Below, piece after piece: positions 13,201 through 19,773 of a stretch of DNA of 64,000 nucleotides; position 1 is the stretch's first letter; each line of letters begins with the position of its first letter. Both the position numbers and the translations under genes were made by a program. The stretch covers positions 93,605,135 to 93,669,134 of the forward strand of contig CM042141.1 in NCBI GenBank assembly GCA_023376005.1. The letters run 5' to 3'. Origin of the DNA: Doryteuthis pealeii. Taxonomy: Eukaryota > Mollusca > Cephalopoda > Myopsida > Loliginidae. Under the pieces are notes generated by a model, which was given only the letters and a program-made list of their open reading frames with translations, searched no databases and was not told where the DNA came from.

Positions 13201-14742
13201 AATGTAAAAAGTATAATAATCTTGATTTAACTCTCCTTCTCTCTCTCATTATGTTCGATTGAAGCAGATTAGTGTTTATCGTTTCCACGTGCTCACCCCC
13301 TCTTTCTATCTTTTCCCTACTCCTTTCTATATTGTTTCTTTATAATAAAAATGGAATGGTCCATTATTTAGCTGAGGTGACAACTCATAAGAGAAATATG
13401 AATTCAGTGGATGAGCAATACCAGATAATTAGGATTTACATTATTGCATTTCATCTTGGACAATTTGGACTGTCTCATTTTTAACCAGAGGGTGTTGCAA
13501 GATGATAACGGTCAGAAGATTAAGAAACAAGAGTATTAATATATAGATAAATATTAGAAATAATTTAAAATATCAAATATTCTAATAGAAATACAAACAG
13601 TCTGCAATTTCATTGAGAGAAAAAAGAAAGAAGAATCAAAACATTGTTCAATTGTTTTTCCTTTTTTATCTAAAATTCTTTTTCCATTTCTTTTATTAAA
13701 GGCCAAGGAAAGACGGTGGTGATAAAAAAGAACGCAAACCCCGTAAACCTCGTAAGCTTAAAGAACCGAAAAAGAAGCCACGTTTTGAGGAGGATGATGG
13801 CTTGACAGCCAAACAGAGGAAAAAAATTGTATCGAAAGCTCTCATCTCTTCAAGTGAAGGAAGTGATTCAGATGATGGCGAGAAATTACGAATTGATGAA
13901 AAGTTAGTCAACACTTATTTTTGATTCTTTTCTTATTTATTTTTATTTATTTATGTTTCTATTTTTTATTTATTTTTTTATTCTATTTATTTTTTTTATT
14001 CTATTTTTTTTTATTCTATTTATTTTTTTTATTCTATTTTTTTTTAATTCTATTTATTTTTTTAACTTTTTATTTTAATTTTTGAAATTTTTTTTATTTC
14101 GTTTTTGATCCAATCACTTAATTTAACTCTTTAAGAATGTAAGCCTACTATTTTTTGTTATTTTACTATGCACCATAAGCCCAATATTTCCGGCTGACCG
14201 GGGGGGGGGGAGTCTCCATGGTGTCCAATGGGCTGGACATATTCCTGCTAATTTTTCTAATTTTCATATGTTTTTTTTTGTTTTTTTAAAAATTCCTTTT
14301 AAAAGATGCTTGGCTTATTTCTAAATTTATTTTGTGCTTTTTTCACCGAAACATTTATTAACCTTTTTTTTTCTCCCTCTTTTATCAGGGGAGCGGAAGT
14401 GATAGTGATGAGAAAGGAGGCCAACGCCGCATCTTGTCATCAGGCAGTGACAGTGATGATGGCCCTTCCTCCCAAGGCTAGTCGAAGTCGTCCTCGTTCA
14501 GACAGTGAAAGTGACGATGGCGGTGGTACAGCGACAGTGGAGCTAGCAGAGGCGGACGCAGTGCAGCGTCTTCCGGAGCTGAAAGTGGTGCGAGAGTGAG
14601 GCCTCTGAGTTGCACGAAAAGTTCGTCGGCGTTTGGCAAGTGACAGTGAAAGTGATGCCGAAGGAGGAGCAGGTAGCGGAGGTGGTGGTGTGGTGGCAGT
14701 CCCCAGAAGGGCAGTGGTAACTCTGATGAAGACAGTGATTAG
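940..14742 (+). CDS. ctr9: ctr9, Paf1 complex TPR subunit (C-terminal half, 12 exons)
   Basis: CTR9 is the scaffold of the nuclear Paf1 complex, which travels with RNA polymerase II and supports elongation and histone H2B ubiquitination and H3K4/K79 methylation. The twelve exons total 1823 bases (about 607 codons). In order they encode TPR helices (exons 1-7), a Lys/Glu/Gln-rich helical segment (exons 8-9), a basic-acidic linker (exons 10-11) and a Ser/Asp/Glu tail ending [12 protein letters not shown] (exon 12). Recognisable CTR9 words are [59 protein letters not shown] and [14 protein letters not shown]. All introns have GT-AG borders and the exon phases join correctly. The N-terminal TPRs are outside the window. 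Single-base indels break the frame in exons 1, 2, 4, 5 and 12; they look like sequence errors, since several are absent from the mirror copy. Family identity is very secure. Confidence 0.93.
1028..2089. other. ctr9 intron
   Basis: AT-rich intron. About 1975-2035 is one copy of a short dispersed repeat (core AATTCCCTAACTTCTAGGC) also seen near 4815-4880 and 56060-56125. No coding signal. Confidence 0.7.
2090..2274 (+). CDS. ctr9: ctr9 exon b (TPR)
   Basis: Follows a TTTATTTAG acceptor and ends before a GTAATT donor. Encodes [19 protein letters not shown], then GQKKFERI and LALGN-like residues, one of the most conserved CTR9 stretches. One A is missing from CAAACTCTG near 2241, so the raw frame runs to a false stop; restoring the expected frame gives [10 protein letters not shown], matching the family. 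The right arm keeps CAAAC at this point. Confidence 0.92.
2281..2484. repeat. Polypyrimidine (CTTTT)n-like tract in intron
   Basis: About 200 bases that are almost pure C/T on the + strand with irregular CTTTT, CTCTTT and T-only units. It produces long Phe/Ser-rich frames on + and Lys/Arg/Glu-rich frames on -, which are artefacts of composition. The mirror tract in the right arm is 38010-38240 (purine-rich on +). Confidence 0.9.
2669..2756 (+). CDS. ctr9: ctr9 exon c (TPR)
   Basis: Acceptor TTTTCAG, donor GTAAAC. Encodes [19 protein letters not shown] then [11 protein letters not shown] with the last Gly codon split over the intron. Frame is intact. The family's equivalent is [19 protein letters not shown], so conservation is near complete. 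Confidence 0.92.
3526..3690. repeat. Two direct copies of a mariner-type terminal motif
   Basis: TGTACAGGGTGTTTCAGAAA occurs at about 3523-3542 and again at about 3660-3679, in the same orientation, about 137 bases apart. TACAGGGTGTTTC resembles the termini of mariner-family elements and their MITEs. No transposase remains. Both copies are mirrored (as TTTCTGAAACACC) near 36685-36850. Confidence 0.5.
3941..4090 (+). CDS. ctr9: ctr9 exon d (TPR)
   Basis: Acceptor TTTGTAG, donor GTAAAT. Encodes [16 protein letters not shown], then [20 protein letters not shown] and [13 protein letters not shown]. One T too many in the T-run at 3986-3991 shifts the raw frame between DIF and AQVRE. Otherwise the match to CTR9 is strong. 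Confidence 0.91.
4568..4683 (+). CDS. ctr9: ctr9 exon e (TPR)
   Basis: Acceptor ATTTCAG, donor GTAATT. Encodes YEN-like start, then [20 protein letters not shown] and NKL. A missing A near 4575 and an extra A near 4586 cancel each other; near 4660 the expected KECKQ is garbled. The right arm reads AAAGAATGTAAACAG there, supporting KECKQ. Confidence 0.88.
4905..5215. repeat. Unclassified GC-richer repeat with T-rich end
   Basis: About 290 bases of markedly higher GC than the intron, bounded on the right by a long T/C run (5188-5218), which suggests a retroposon in minus orientation with its poly-A end at the right. It contains a spaced inverted pair GTTGATCCC (about 4956) and GGGATCAAC (about 5071) and runs of C and G. 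No tRNA promoter boxes were found. It sits whole in the mirror arm at about 35030-35310. Confidence 0.5.
5754..5885. repeat. Foldback (MITE-like) element
   Basis: Two arms of about 50 bases face each other: CTCATCTTTATTGTTATATA at 5771-5790 and its complement TATATAACAATAAAGATGAG at about 5844-5863, with only 25-30 bases between. The loop holds GGCCGATGTACCCCCCAGCC, the same module found at the 3' end of the Penelope-like element. Mirrored near 34310-34440. Confidence 0.7.
6068..6213 (+). CDS. ctr9: ctr9 exon f (TPR)
   Basis: Acceptor ATTGTCAG, donor GTTACA. Encodes [40 protein letters not shown] and VEDLKLAH with the final Arg codon split (AG|A). Frame is intact over the whole exon. Confidence 0.93.
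6275..6850. repeat. Dispersed repeat C, interrupted by a SINE
   Basis: The flanks 6275-6386 (CTCCCTCTCTCTC ... TTTCTTTATAATAAAAACGG) and 6648-6850 (ATGGTCCATTATTTAGCTGA ... GATGATAACGG ... AATATATAGAT) together match an uninterrupted copy at about 13262-13555. The SINE at 6387-6647 therefore inserted into an existing repeat. The nature of repeat C is unknown; no coding potential. Confidence 0.7.
6387..6647 (+). repeat. tRNA-derived SINE (family B) with target-site duplication
   Basis: The A-box-like TGGTGTAATGGTTAAAGTC (about 6391-6409) and B-box-like GAGTTCAAATGC mark a Pol III promoter. The body has GCTAATACCCTTGAGAAAGG, AGCTATGGGTAAATA and the tail TAATAAATTGACCTTGTGTC. The 12-base ATAAAAACGGAA occurs at 6375-6386 and again at 6648-6659, a clear target-site duplication; the empty site is visible in the copy at about 13345. 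Related copies lie at 6866, 7347 and 9290. Confidence 0.8.
6866..7098 (+). repeat. SINE family B copy
   Basis: A-box-like TGGTGTAGTGGCTAACATG, a degraded B box (GAGTTTAAACTCC), then the shared body CTAATACCCTTGGGAAAGGT and a divergent tail GGCATTAAATAACCC ... ATATGCCATTAAACAAAG. The same tail words occur alone near 5705 and 11105, so this subfamily differs in its 3' end from the 6387 copy. Confidence 0.65.
7347..7625 (+). repeat. SINE family B copy
   Basis: A-box-like CTAGTGTAATTGTTATCATC, B-box-like AGTTCAAATCC, shared body GCTAATACCCTTGGGAAAGG and GGCAACTGATCTAGGAGAAA, tail ACCTTGTGTCATATCGTGCT. It is closest to the 6387 and 9290 copies. Confidence 0.65.
7690..8100 (-). pseudogene. Non-LTR retrotransposon (LINE) C-terminal fragment
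   Basis: Read on the minus strand, the fragment encodes the tail of a LINE reverse-transcriptase protein: [27 protein letters not shown], then after a frameshift [13 protein letters not shown] and [20 protein letters not shown], ending [12 protein letters not shown]. This C-terminus is widespread in animal LINEs, probably RTE-like, but I cannot fix the clade. It is 5'-truncated and frame-broken, so inactive. It lies in the intron before ctr9 exon g and is mirrored at about 31925-32330. Confidence 0.75.
8255..8326 (+). CDS. ctr9: ctr9 exon g (end of TPR array)
   Basis: Acceptor TTTTCAG, donor GTAAGG. Completes the Arg codon and encodes [23 protein letters not shown] and two bases of a split codon. 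The family has YFSYLSKVGDKMRFDLA at this place. Frame intact. Confidence 0.9.
8371..8870. repeat. hAT-like non-autonomous element, copy 1, split by MITEs
   Basis: Starts CAATGGTTTCCAAAGG, close to the CAGTGTTTCCCAAGG start of copy 2 at 9004, and shares GGCATTAGGAGCAGTTAAT with it. After the MITE cluster (8501-8746) the match resumes at GCAGTTTATACAGAATAAAA (about 8774), which copy 2 has at about 9155 without any interruption. CAGTG...CCCAA termini are typical of hAT elements; that class label is inference. Confidence 0.55.
8501..8746. repeat. Nested MITE cluster with TACAAGGTGTGTCAAAAAAGTA termini
   Basis: Five copies of the terminus, in alternating orientation: TACAAGGTGTGTCAAAAAAG at 8501, its complement ending 8559, another complement at about 8624-8645, a direct copy at 8692 and a complement ending 8746. 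The pairs 8501-8559 and 8692-8746 are almost pure terminal repeat with about 10-15 bases of loop. The TA start and the sequence suggest Tc1/mariner-type MITEs. Mirrored near 31230-31490. Confidence 0.7.
9004..9195. repeat. hAT-like non-autonomous element, copy 2
   Basis: Starts CAGTGTTTCCCAAGGTAGGC and contains GGCGTTAGGAGTAGTTAATG and GCAGTTTATACACAATAAAA, matching copy 1 at 8371. This copy has no MITE inside, so it shows the ancestral uninterrupted form. Confidence 0.55.
9290..9545 (+). repeat. SINE family B copy
   Basis: Head TGCATGGTTAGAGTCATGG, B-box-like GAGTTCAAATACT, shared body CACTAATACCCTTGGAAAAG, AGCTATGGGTAAAATAATAG, AACCAGTCTAGGAGAAGGAA. The A box is less complete than at 6391. 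Confidence 0.65.
9823..9958 (+). CDS. ctr9: ctr9 exon h (Gln/Glu-rich helix)
   Basis: The acceptor AAAAG is preceded by a T-rich stretch; the donor is GTAAGT. Encodes [20 protein letters not shown] then [20 protein letters not shown] and [19 protein letters not shown] is diagnostic of CTR9; the rest is a predicted long charged helix. Frame intact. Confidence 0.93.
10203..10232. repeat. (TG)n microsatellite
   Basis: About 14 TG units. Directly downstream (about 10285-10300) is CAACGTTTCGGCC, the complement of the GGCCGAAACGTTG module shared by several repeat families in this window. Confidence 0.85.
10330..11150. repeat. Long unclassified GC-rich repeat in ctr9 intron
   Basis: About 720 bases of clearly higher GC than the flanks, without a long coding frame. 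The end part (about 10905-11050: GGTGAGGTTCCAG ... TCTGACCCGGAGTGGTAGTA ... GGTCCAATCTATGGG) recurs at 55810-55985. SINE family B tail words close it at about 11105-11150. It may be the 3' part of a LINE or a composite; no domain was recognised. Mirrored at about 28680-29560. Confidence 0.55.
11291..11428 (+). CDS. ctr9: ctr9 exon i (charged helix)
   Basis: Acceptor TTAAACAG, donor GTAAGT. Encodes [40 protein letters not shown] and RRSGGR. Composition and position match the KEEQ-rich helix that follows the TPRs in CTR9. Frame intact. Confidence 0.9.
11685..12065 (-). repeat. SINE-like copy of the Penelope-like 3' region
   Basis: On the minus strand it reads GACATTAGGTTTATAAGTTC, a tRNA-like part (A box around CATAGCCTAGTGGATAACG, B box GGTTCAATCCC), GGGTTAGGTTCAAAGTTCCG, CTGAAGTAGGCTGG and CGGCCGAAACGTTGTACAG. 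The same series lies 3' of the Penelope-like ORF at 53620-54020. No Penelope coding sequence is present here. The edges carry related inverted words (GGATTATTCGGACATTAG against CTAATGTC). Confidence 0.75.
12510..12718. repeat. Minisatellite, about 30-bp unit, 7 copies
   Basis: Units of the form ATAGTTTTGGCCTTTTTGTC plus TAAAAATGGA repeat seven times just upstream of ctr9 exon j. The mirror tract in the right arm (about 26990-27230) counts eight units. Two central units carry ACAGTTTTGGG instead of ATAGTTTTGG. Confidence 0.85.
12762..12910 (+). CDS. ctr9: ctr9 exon j (basic/acidic linker)
   Basis: Acceptor TTTGCAG, donor GTAAGT. Encodes [40 protein letters not shown] and EMRRSQEET. It matches the DDD...KKKKRRKGS-type region of CTR9, which is disordered and carries nuclear-localisation-like basic clusters (KKKRSRK). 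Frame intact. Confidence 0.88.
13262..13555. repeat. Dispersed repeat C, uninterrupted copy
   Basis: Matches 6275-6386 plus 6648-6850 without the SINE: CCCCTCTTTCTATC ... TTTCTTTATAATAAAAATGG, then GGTCCATTATTTAGCTGAGG, GAGGGTGTTGCAAGATGATA and AATATATAGAT. It supplies the empty site that proves the 6387 insertion. Confidence 0.75.
13702..13902 (+). CDS. ctr9: ctr9 exon k (basic linker)
   Basis: Acceptor TTAAAG, donor GTTAGT. Encodes [40 protein letters not shown] and [20 protein letters not shown] ending in LRIDE. The [12 protein letters not shown] segment equals the conserved KIKSKAIISSSD of CTR9. Frame intact. Confidence 0.92.
13918..14105. repeat. T-rich low-complexity tract
   Basis: Irregular repeats of TTATTTTTTTATTCTATTT directly after the exon k donor. 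The mirror tract is 25555-25725. A short G-run (about 14202-14210) follows outside the tract. Confidence 0.85.
14389..14742 (+). CDS. ctr9: ctr9 last coding exon (Ser/Asp/Glu-rich tail)
   Basis: The acceptor TTTATCAG precedes GGGAGCGG. Frame by frame one reads [20 protein letters not shown] and DSDDGPSS, then after a shift [15 protein letters not shown], then a Ser/Gly-rich part, [14 protein letters not shown] and finally [10 protein letters not shown] before TAG at 14740-14742. At least three frame changes occur, mostly at runs such as TCCTCCC and GGTGGT. The right arm has an extra C in the first of these runs. Acidic serine repeats and the short SDEDSD end are typical of CTR9. Confidence 0.87.
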
Positions 14743-14834
14743 TCGAAGCAGCCCTTGTTGCTTTCTCAGTACATTTTGGGACATGAAATGTTATTCAGAC
14801 TCTCACTACCTTTCCTATTGACTTTAGTTTATGT

Positions 14835-14866
<32 letters not shown>

Positions 14867-14975
14867 GAGTGTGTGTGTGCATTTTTATATATTTAATGTG
14901 CATTCATATTCTTAACCCTGAAACTTTGCACAGTTTTTATCAATGTCAAATAAAAATATGGAAAACCCCCCCATT
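14743..14975 (+). other. ctr9: ctr9 3' UTR with poly(A) signal
   Basis: Contains a (GT)n tract (about 14833-14878) and AATAAA at 14949-14954, about 210 bases after the stop. The cleavage site is not visible directly. The reverse signal in the right arm is at about 24652-24657. Confidence 0.65.
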
Positions 14976-15692
14976 TCTACCCGTTTTTATTCAAATGTTT
15001 ACACTTATCTGATCATAACCAAATGACATGGTGATGTTTTAATTACCCATCCCAATTTGACCATTTAATTGCCCATTAAAAACTTGACGGTTTTGATTAC
15101 CCATTAAAAACTTGACCATTTAATTACCCATTAAATAATTGAAGTTTTCCCTAACACTACACAATTTCCCACTTACTTACATTTTAAAAAAATTTTTTTT
15201 TAAACATTGTAAATTAATTTGATCAGCAAAATTTTGATAATGGAATAACATTAGCTGATACATTCCAGTAGAGAAGAAATTATTTTCCAAGAATTATTTT
15301 TCTCCCCTAATTCCTTTTCTTCAAATCTCATTAACCTTTTATCACCCTCCTTTTTTTCTTTTTCTTTTTCTTTTTTTTTCTTTTTTTTTTTACAAAATTT
15401 TGGTTTGATGAAAGCCATGTGTATGCGTTGCACACAACTGGCATACGGCCATGTGTATGCGTTGCACACAACTGGGATACGGCCATTTCAATTGTCTTGA
15501 GGCAGACAATGGTAAAATAATGACCAAAACAAGCTGAGACTTCATGACATCTGATCAAAGGGGACCCAGAGCTATTTTTGACCCTGTCCATGCATACACG
15601 TATAGCCCCCTTCAATAATGTCCCTGTGTCACATGCTACAACAGAGGAAATCTACAAAAGGCCTTTCTCCAAAAAATTTGGTTAAAAATTTA
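14976..15692. other. Intergenic sequence 3' of ctr9
   Basis: Has short tandem words (ACCCATTAAAAACTTGA, about 15070-15140), a T/C run (15348-15390) and a direct duplication of about 45 bases, GCCATGTGTATGCGTTGCAC at about 15414 and 15449. No gene recognised. Confidence 0.6.
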
Positions 15693-16101
15693 GGCTGAAC
15701 TTGCACAAAGGTGTCAAAATTAGAGTGACCCAGAAAAAAACAGAACCCACAAATTTTTGTAATAAAAACTTAATTTTAACTATGGGGGTCTAGGATTAGG
15801 GTTGGGGTTTAGGGTTAGTTTAATGGGAAAATGAATAAATAATTTGGGTTCTGTTTTTTCTGGGTCACCCCGTATACCGGTGACCCAGAAAAAACAGAAC
15901 CCACAAATTTTGTAATAAAACTGTTAATTTTAACTAGGTAGGGTTAGGGCTTAGGCTTAGGGGTTTAAGGTTAGTTTAATGGGAAAATAAATAAATAACT
16001 TGGGTTCTGTTTTTTCTGGGTTACCCTAATTTTGACACTTTTGTGCAAGTTCTGTTTTTTCTGGGTTACCCTAATTTTGACACCTTTGTGCAAGTTCAGC
16101 C
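15693..16101. repeat. Long-TIR foldback element
   Basis: Begins GGCTGAACTTGCACAAAGGT and ends with the complement ACCTTTGTGCAAGTTCAGCC; the inverted arms continue through GTGACCCAGAAAAAACAGAA. The interior holds two head-to-tail units, each with a degenerate TTAGGG-like stretch (GGATTAGGGTTGGGGTTTAG; TAGGGTTAGGGCTTAGG). No coding sequence, so a non-autonomous element. Mirrored at about 23490-23905. Confidence 0.75.
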
Positions 16102-16915
16102 AAAATTTACTAATTTTTATTATATGAAAAATGTGATTTAGAAAAAAAATGTTTCTTTATTGTATAACCATGATATCACCTTATGATGGTTAGAGAGCCA
16201 ATTCCATTTAAAAAAAATATCTACCATAATATTAGGTGCAGTAGGACCTTATTATCTAAATAGGTTCCAAGATACACAATCTCATAGATAAGATACTTGA
16301 ATATTTTTAAAAAGTTTTTGTTAGAAAAACTGACTGGGCTGAGAGTACTATTTTATTCTATATTGAAGTTTATGACAGAATGGATAAAATCCCTTCCCTC
16401 CCAAGATAAACTTACTAATCAAACCAACTATGAAAAATAAATGAATTAGGTAAAAAGACTTGACTTCTTTTTTTCTTAATTAATCTCAGAAACTAAGTAT
16501 TGTATAGGATTGGCCACCTCCCCTCTAGACCTTAAAATACTGGTTGCAAGCCGAGTAGTTTGTATGTATATGAATTTGTGATTGACTAAATCTACTATTA
16601 CCAAGTATTTGCCTTTTATTCACTTTACATATCTCCTACTTCTCTTTGTGTTTGAGTAATTGGCCGCCTTATCCACGACACAAAGGTAGTATAAGACAAG
16701 CGCAACCATTATTTTATGGTCTAGAGTGGAGGTCGCTAATCTTATATAACATTAAGGATTCAGAATTTGATGATTTTGTGGATAAATATCAACAGTTTTG
16801 TCTCCTTTCTAAATTACAACTGAAATGAACAAATGAAAAGGCAGAGTTTATGATTATTTCGTTTATGCTGACACCAAAATGACTTTAGTATAAAAGTTAT
16901 CCACCAAAAATATTG

Positions 16916-16918
<3 letters not shown>

Positions 16919-16959
<41 letters not shown>

Positions 16960-17107
16960 TATATAATTATTTATTTATATTACGAAGGCAATTTTTAAAA
17001 ATTTAAACAATGTCTACATTATTTTTTTTTATACGCATTGTAATTGCCTTCTCAATATAAATAAATAATAATATACTTAACAATGCTTCAAGCAAATTAT
17101 CAAATAC

Positions 17108-17162
<55 letters not shown>
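16919..17162. repeat. AT microsatellites flanking a small inverted-repeat element
   Basis: (AT)n at 16920-16970 and (TA)n at 17110-17162 bracket an element with termini TTATTTATATTACGAAGGCA (about 16970) and its complement TGCCTTCTCAATATAAATAA (about 17047-17066). About 50 bases lie between. MITE-like, unclassified. Confidence 0.6.
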
Positions 17163-17166
<4 letters not shown>

Positions 17167-17305
17167 AGGTAGCATGGACATGGAATCAACTCTTGGTTAC
17201 TAACGGTTTCTCGCCGATGTGATCTTCAGATTTGGTTTGTAGATCACATAGGTGAGAAACTGTCAGTAACAAGGTGTTGACTCCATGTCCACGCTACCTT
17301 AACTC
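17162..17305. repeat. Foldback element, about 65-bp arms
   Basis: The left arm AGTTAAGGTAGCATGGACAT ... TTTCTCGCCGATGTGATCTT faces the right arm GATCACATAGGTGAGAAACT ... ATGTCCACGCTACCTTAACT with about 15 bases of loop. The arms differ at several bases, so it is not recent. Mirrored at about 22255-22397. Confidence 0.8.
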
Positions 17306-17369
17306 AAATATAAACGGTCTATCAGTGATATTGAGCATTATCAGCTTAGAAATATAGCACCCATATTAT

Positions 17370-17410
<41 letters not shown>

Positions 17411-18149
17411 TTATAATGTACAATCTGCTCATTATACCCTATTATAAACAATAATACTTAATTCTATACATCGCTAACCCATTTTAAGTTAAAACCACCA
17501 TATTTTGCCTTGCTTACAGAATTAGTCCCATTTTTCATACACGTAACACAGTGCACACATACAACAAACCCCGTTTCTTATGTAAAGATAACCCTACACT
17601 TTATTATTTTATTACTTTTCCATTTTCTCTGACCAACTAACCTTTTAATAAATAATTAGGAAATAACTATTATTCTACAATACTTAACAGTGACTCACCA
17701 AAATTATTTAATTAAGTTTAGCCCTTTTATTCGCAAAAACAGACTTCAATCGCGTGTTAACGTAACTTATTTTATTTGTATACCCCCCTTTTTTCTTTTT
17801 TATATACTTCTTTGCAACCAAGATTAATCACGCTAGAGAACCATCCTGTATAAACAAAACACATGCCCTAACGATACATCTATCATCAAATTTAAAACTT
17901 AATTTAAACTTACAACCATCTTTCCACACTTATTCACTATCCATGTTACAGTATAACACAACACAATGCAAAAAACAAGTGACAATAAGTCTCCCAAACA
18001 TTTATCCAATTTTTATTTTCCGAAAAAAACAATAAACATCCACAACTCCTTTCATTTCATAAAAGAAAAAAAAACAATATCCCATCCAAAAATAAATTAC
18101 AAAAAAATCTCAATTTAGATTAAGCTCAGGAATAACAGTTTTACTCATT
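17306..18149. other. AT-rich intergenic sequence
   Basis: Contains a (TA)n tract at about 17376-17405. No gene, RNA or element recognised in the rest. Confidence 0.6.
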
Positions 18150-18850
18150 ACCTACCTCAGCTTCCACTCAAGACGGATCCAGTACTTGATGCAAACACTC
18201 CAACCAGGGTTTGTTGACCAGTGTCCAGCAGCTTTACTTAGGCTATCTGAATTGAGCGCCCTGTTCAAAAAGATCCTGGGTGGCATGATGTCACCCTTCA
18301 CTGGAGATAAACCAAGACCATCACAGTTTGGGCGAAACTTGGTTGTTAGGATATTGTGCGACCCCAACATGATCTGTAGGCCAAGCCACCTGGTGTTGTG
18401 CAACTGGCGTCCTGCTGAAATTCCTTTTCATCTGAGAAGAACCAGCATCCCAATTTCAACAAAAGATGTCTCAGCTGATTTAAGAGCTTTCTCATCAAGC
18501 AAAGTTCATTCACCTTGGCATTTTTTCAGAATTGTTGCTCTCCTTTTGCCTCTTGCTATGAGTGCCTGTGAAAGGTCCTCATTCAAAACCAGCTTCATGG
18601 TAGCCACACCAGCCGCACAATGCTGTTTTAAAGCCTGCGAATTCCCCAAGCTTGCATTTTTCTGTCAACCTTCTCCTTCAGTTGTTGGATGAAATTCTTG
18701 ACGCTTGCAGACCACTGAACGCCTACTGCGTCCCTTCCTGCTTGGCCACAGCTTCATATCTTCATTGCAGCTGTTTCTACAGCTGTTCACAGGAGTATTA
18801 AGCAGACAGCAGCAGCAGTCATGATGTCATTAATTTTGTGAAAAAAAAAA
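18150..18850. repeat. Unclassified GC-richer block with a 168-codon frame
   Basis: About 700 bases of higher GC in AT-rich surroundings. The + strand has an uninterrupted frame (18186-18692, 168 codons) with no recognisable domain, no signal peptide and no splice context, and the mirror copy does not keep it open. I consider the frame fortuitous and the block an unclassified repeat or gene remnant. A poly-A run follows (18841-18854). Confidence 0.35.
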
Positions 18851-18949
18851 AAAATCCCACCGAGAAAAGGATGATTGATGTTTTTTAGCCGTTACGTAAT
18901 ATATATTTTCTAAATGTTTATGCAATGTTCAAGTTGATACTGGGTCGCC

Positions 18950-19175
18950 GTAATCAGCCAATTGAGTAGCACAACTTGGATAATCTGATCTGTGCAGTAA
19001 AGATCAGGGAGCTGACAGTAGGTGTGGTGATCCACTTCAGCAATGCCAGGAATTTGTGCTGTACAATGGCATACATCGACTCAGCTGTTTGCGAGTTAGA
19101 GGTTGGCATCGCATGGTTGACTGTCTTCAATTTGAACTTAGAGTGAATCCAACCCACCCCACTCCACCCCTATAA
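18950..19175. repeat. Diverged SINE family A body
   Basis: Shares GAGTAGCAC, GATCTGTGCAGTAAAG, GCTGACAGTAGGTGTGGTG with the body of the SINE at 343-597. No tRNA-like head is visible, and the rest (to CCACCCCTATAAAATTC) is not in the first copy. Confidence 0.5.
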
Positions 19176-19718
19176 AATTCACCAGACACTTAGCATCACT
19201 TGTGTTCAAAACACAAATATTGCAAAATTTTGACTCACCCTAGTAATAGTTTATAATTCATATAGTAGTATTAGTTTAACTAGCAAATATATGCACTTCC
19301 GTAGGGGGCAAGTTATTTAAGTAATGCAATAAAATATATTAAATTAGAAAGGGCCTAATAAAACTAAATAACAATGCAGATAAAAAAAGATTTTGAAACA
19401 GAAGGGGTATAATCTAAAAATAGAACCACTGAAAACCTTACTCTTCCATCACTCCTGGCTTTTCATTGCTAAAATTTCCTAATTTAACATATATAGTTAA
19501 AATATGAAAAAATTACAGTTAATTAGATTTCTTTTAAAATTTTTCCTTGAGATTACTCATATTCATTAAGATAAACCAAAAAATTAGAAATCAATACTAT
19601 CACATTTTATTAAAATCAAATTTTTAAATTCAATATGCAATTAGCCTTCCCATTCACACTGTAAACTGCTTATTTTGTGTATATATAAAATACAATTGCA
19701 TGTTATTTATATGAGATT

Positions 19719-19773
19719 CCGGTCAACCACGGGGGTCCAGTGGGCTCGGCCCTGGCACCCCCGGGTTGACCGG
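19719..19773. repeat. GC-rich hairpin at the centre of the palindrome
   Basis: CCGGTCAACC at 19719-19728 faces GGGTTGACCGG at about 19763-19773, GGGGG faces CCCCC, and GGGC-TCG-GCCC forms the tip at 19742-19752. The centre is at about 19746.5, so there is no unpaired spacer beyond about 3 bases. The surrounding sequence is AT-rich. Whether this hairpin exists in the genome or is only where the molecule folded cannot be told from one sequence. Confidence 0.85.

Noticed and set aside
14440..14784. 114-codon minus-strand frame antisense to the last ctr9 exon
   Set aside because: Ser/Thr/Pro-rich shadow of the Ser/Asp-coding strand; no independent evidence.
15780..15970. Interstitial telomere array
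   Set aside because: TTAGGG-like words are few, degenerate and inside a foldback element.
18186..18692. 168-codon frame as a host gene
   Set aside because: No recognisable domain, no splice or start context, and the frame is not preserved in the mirror arm; it is listed only as an unclassified block.
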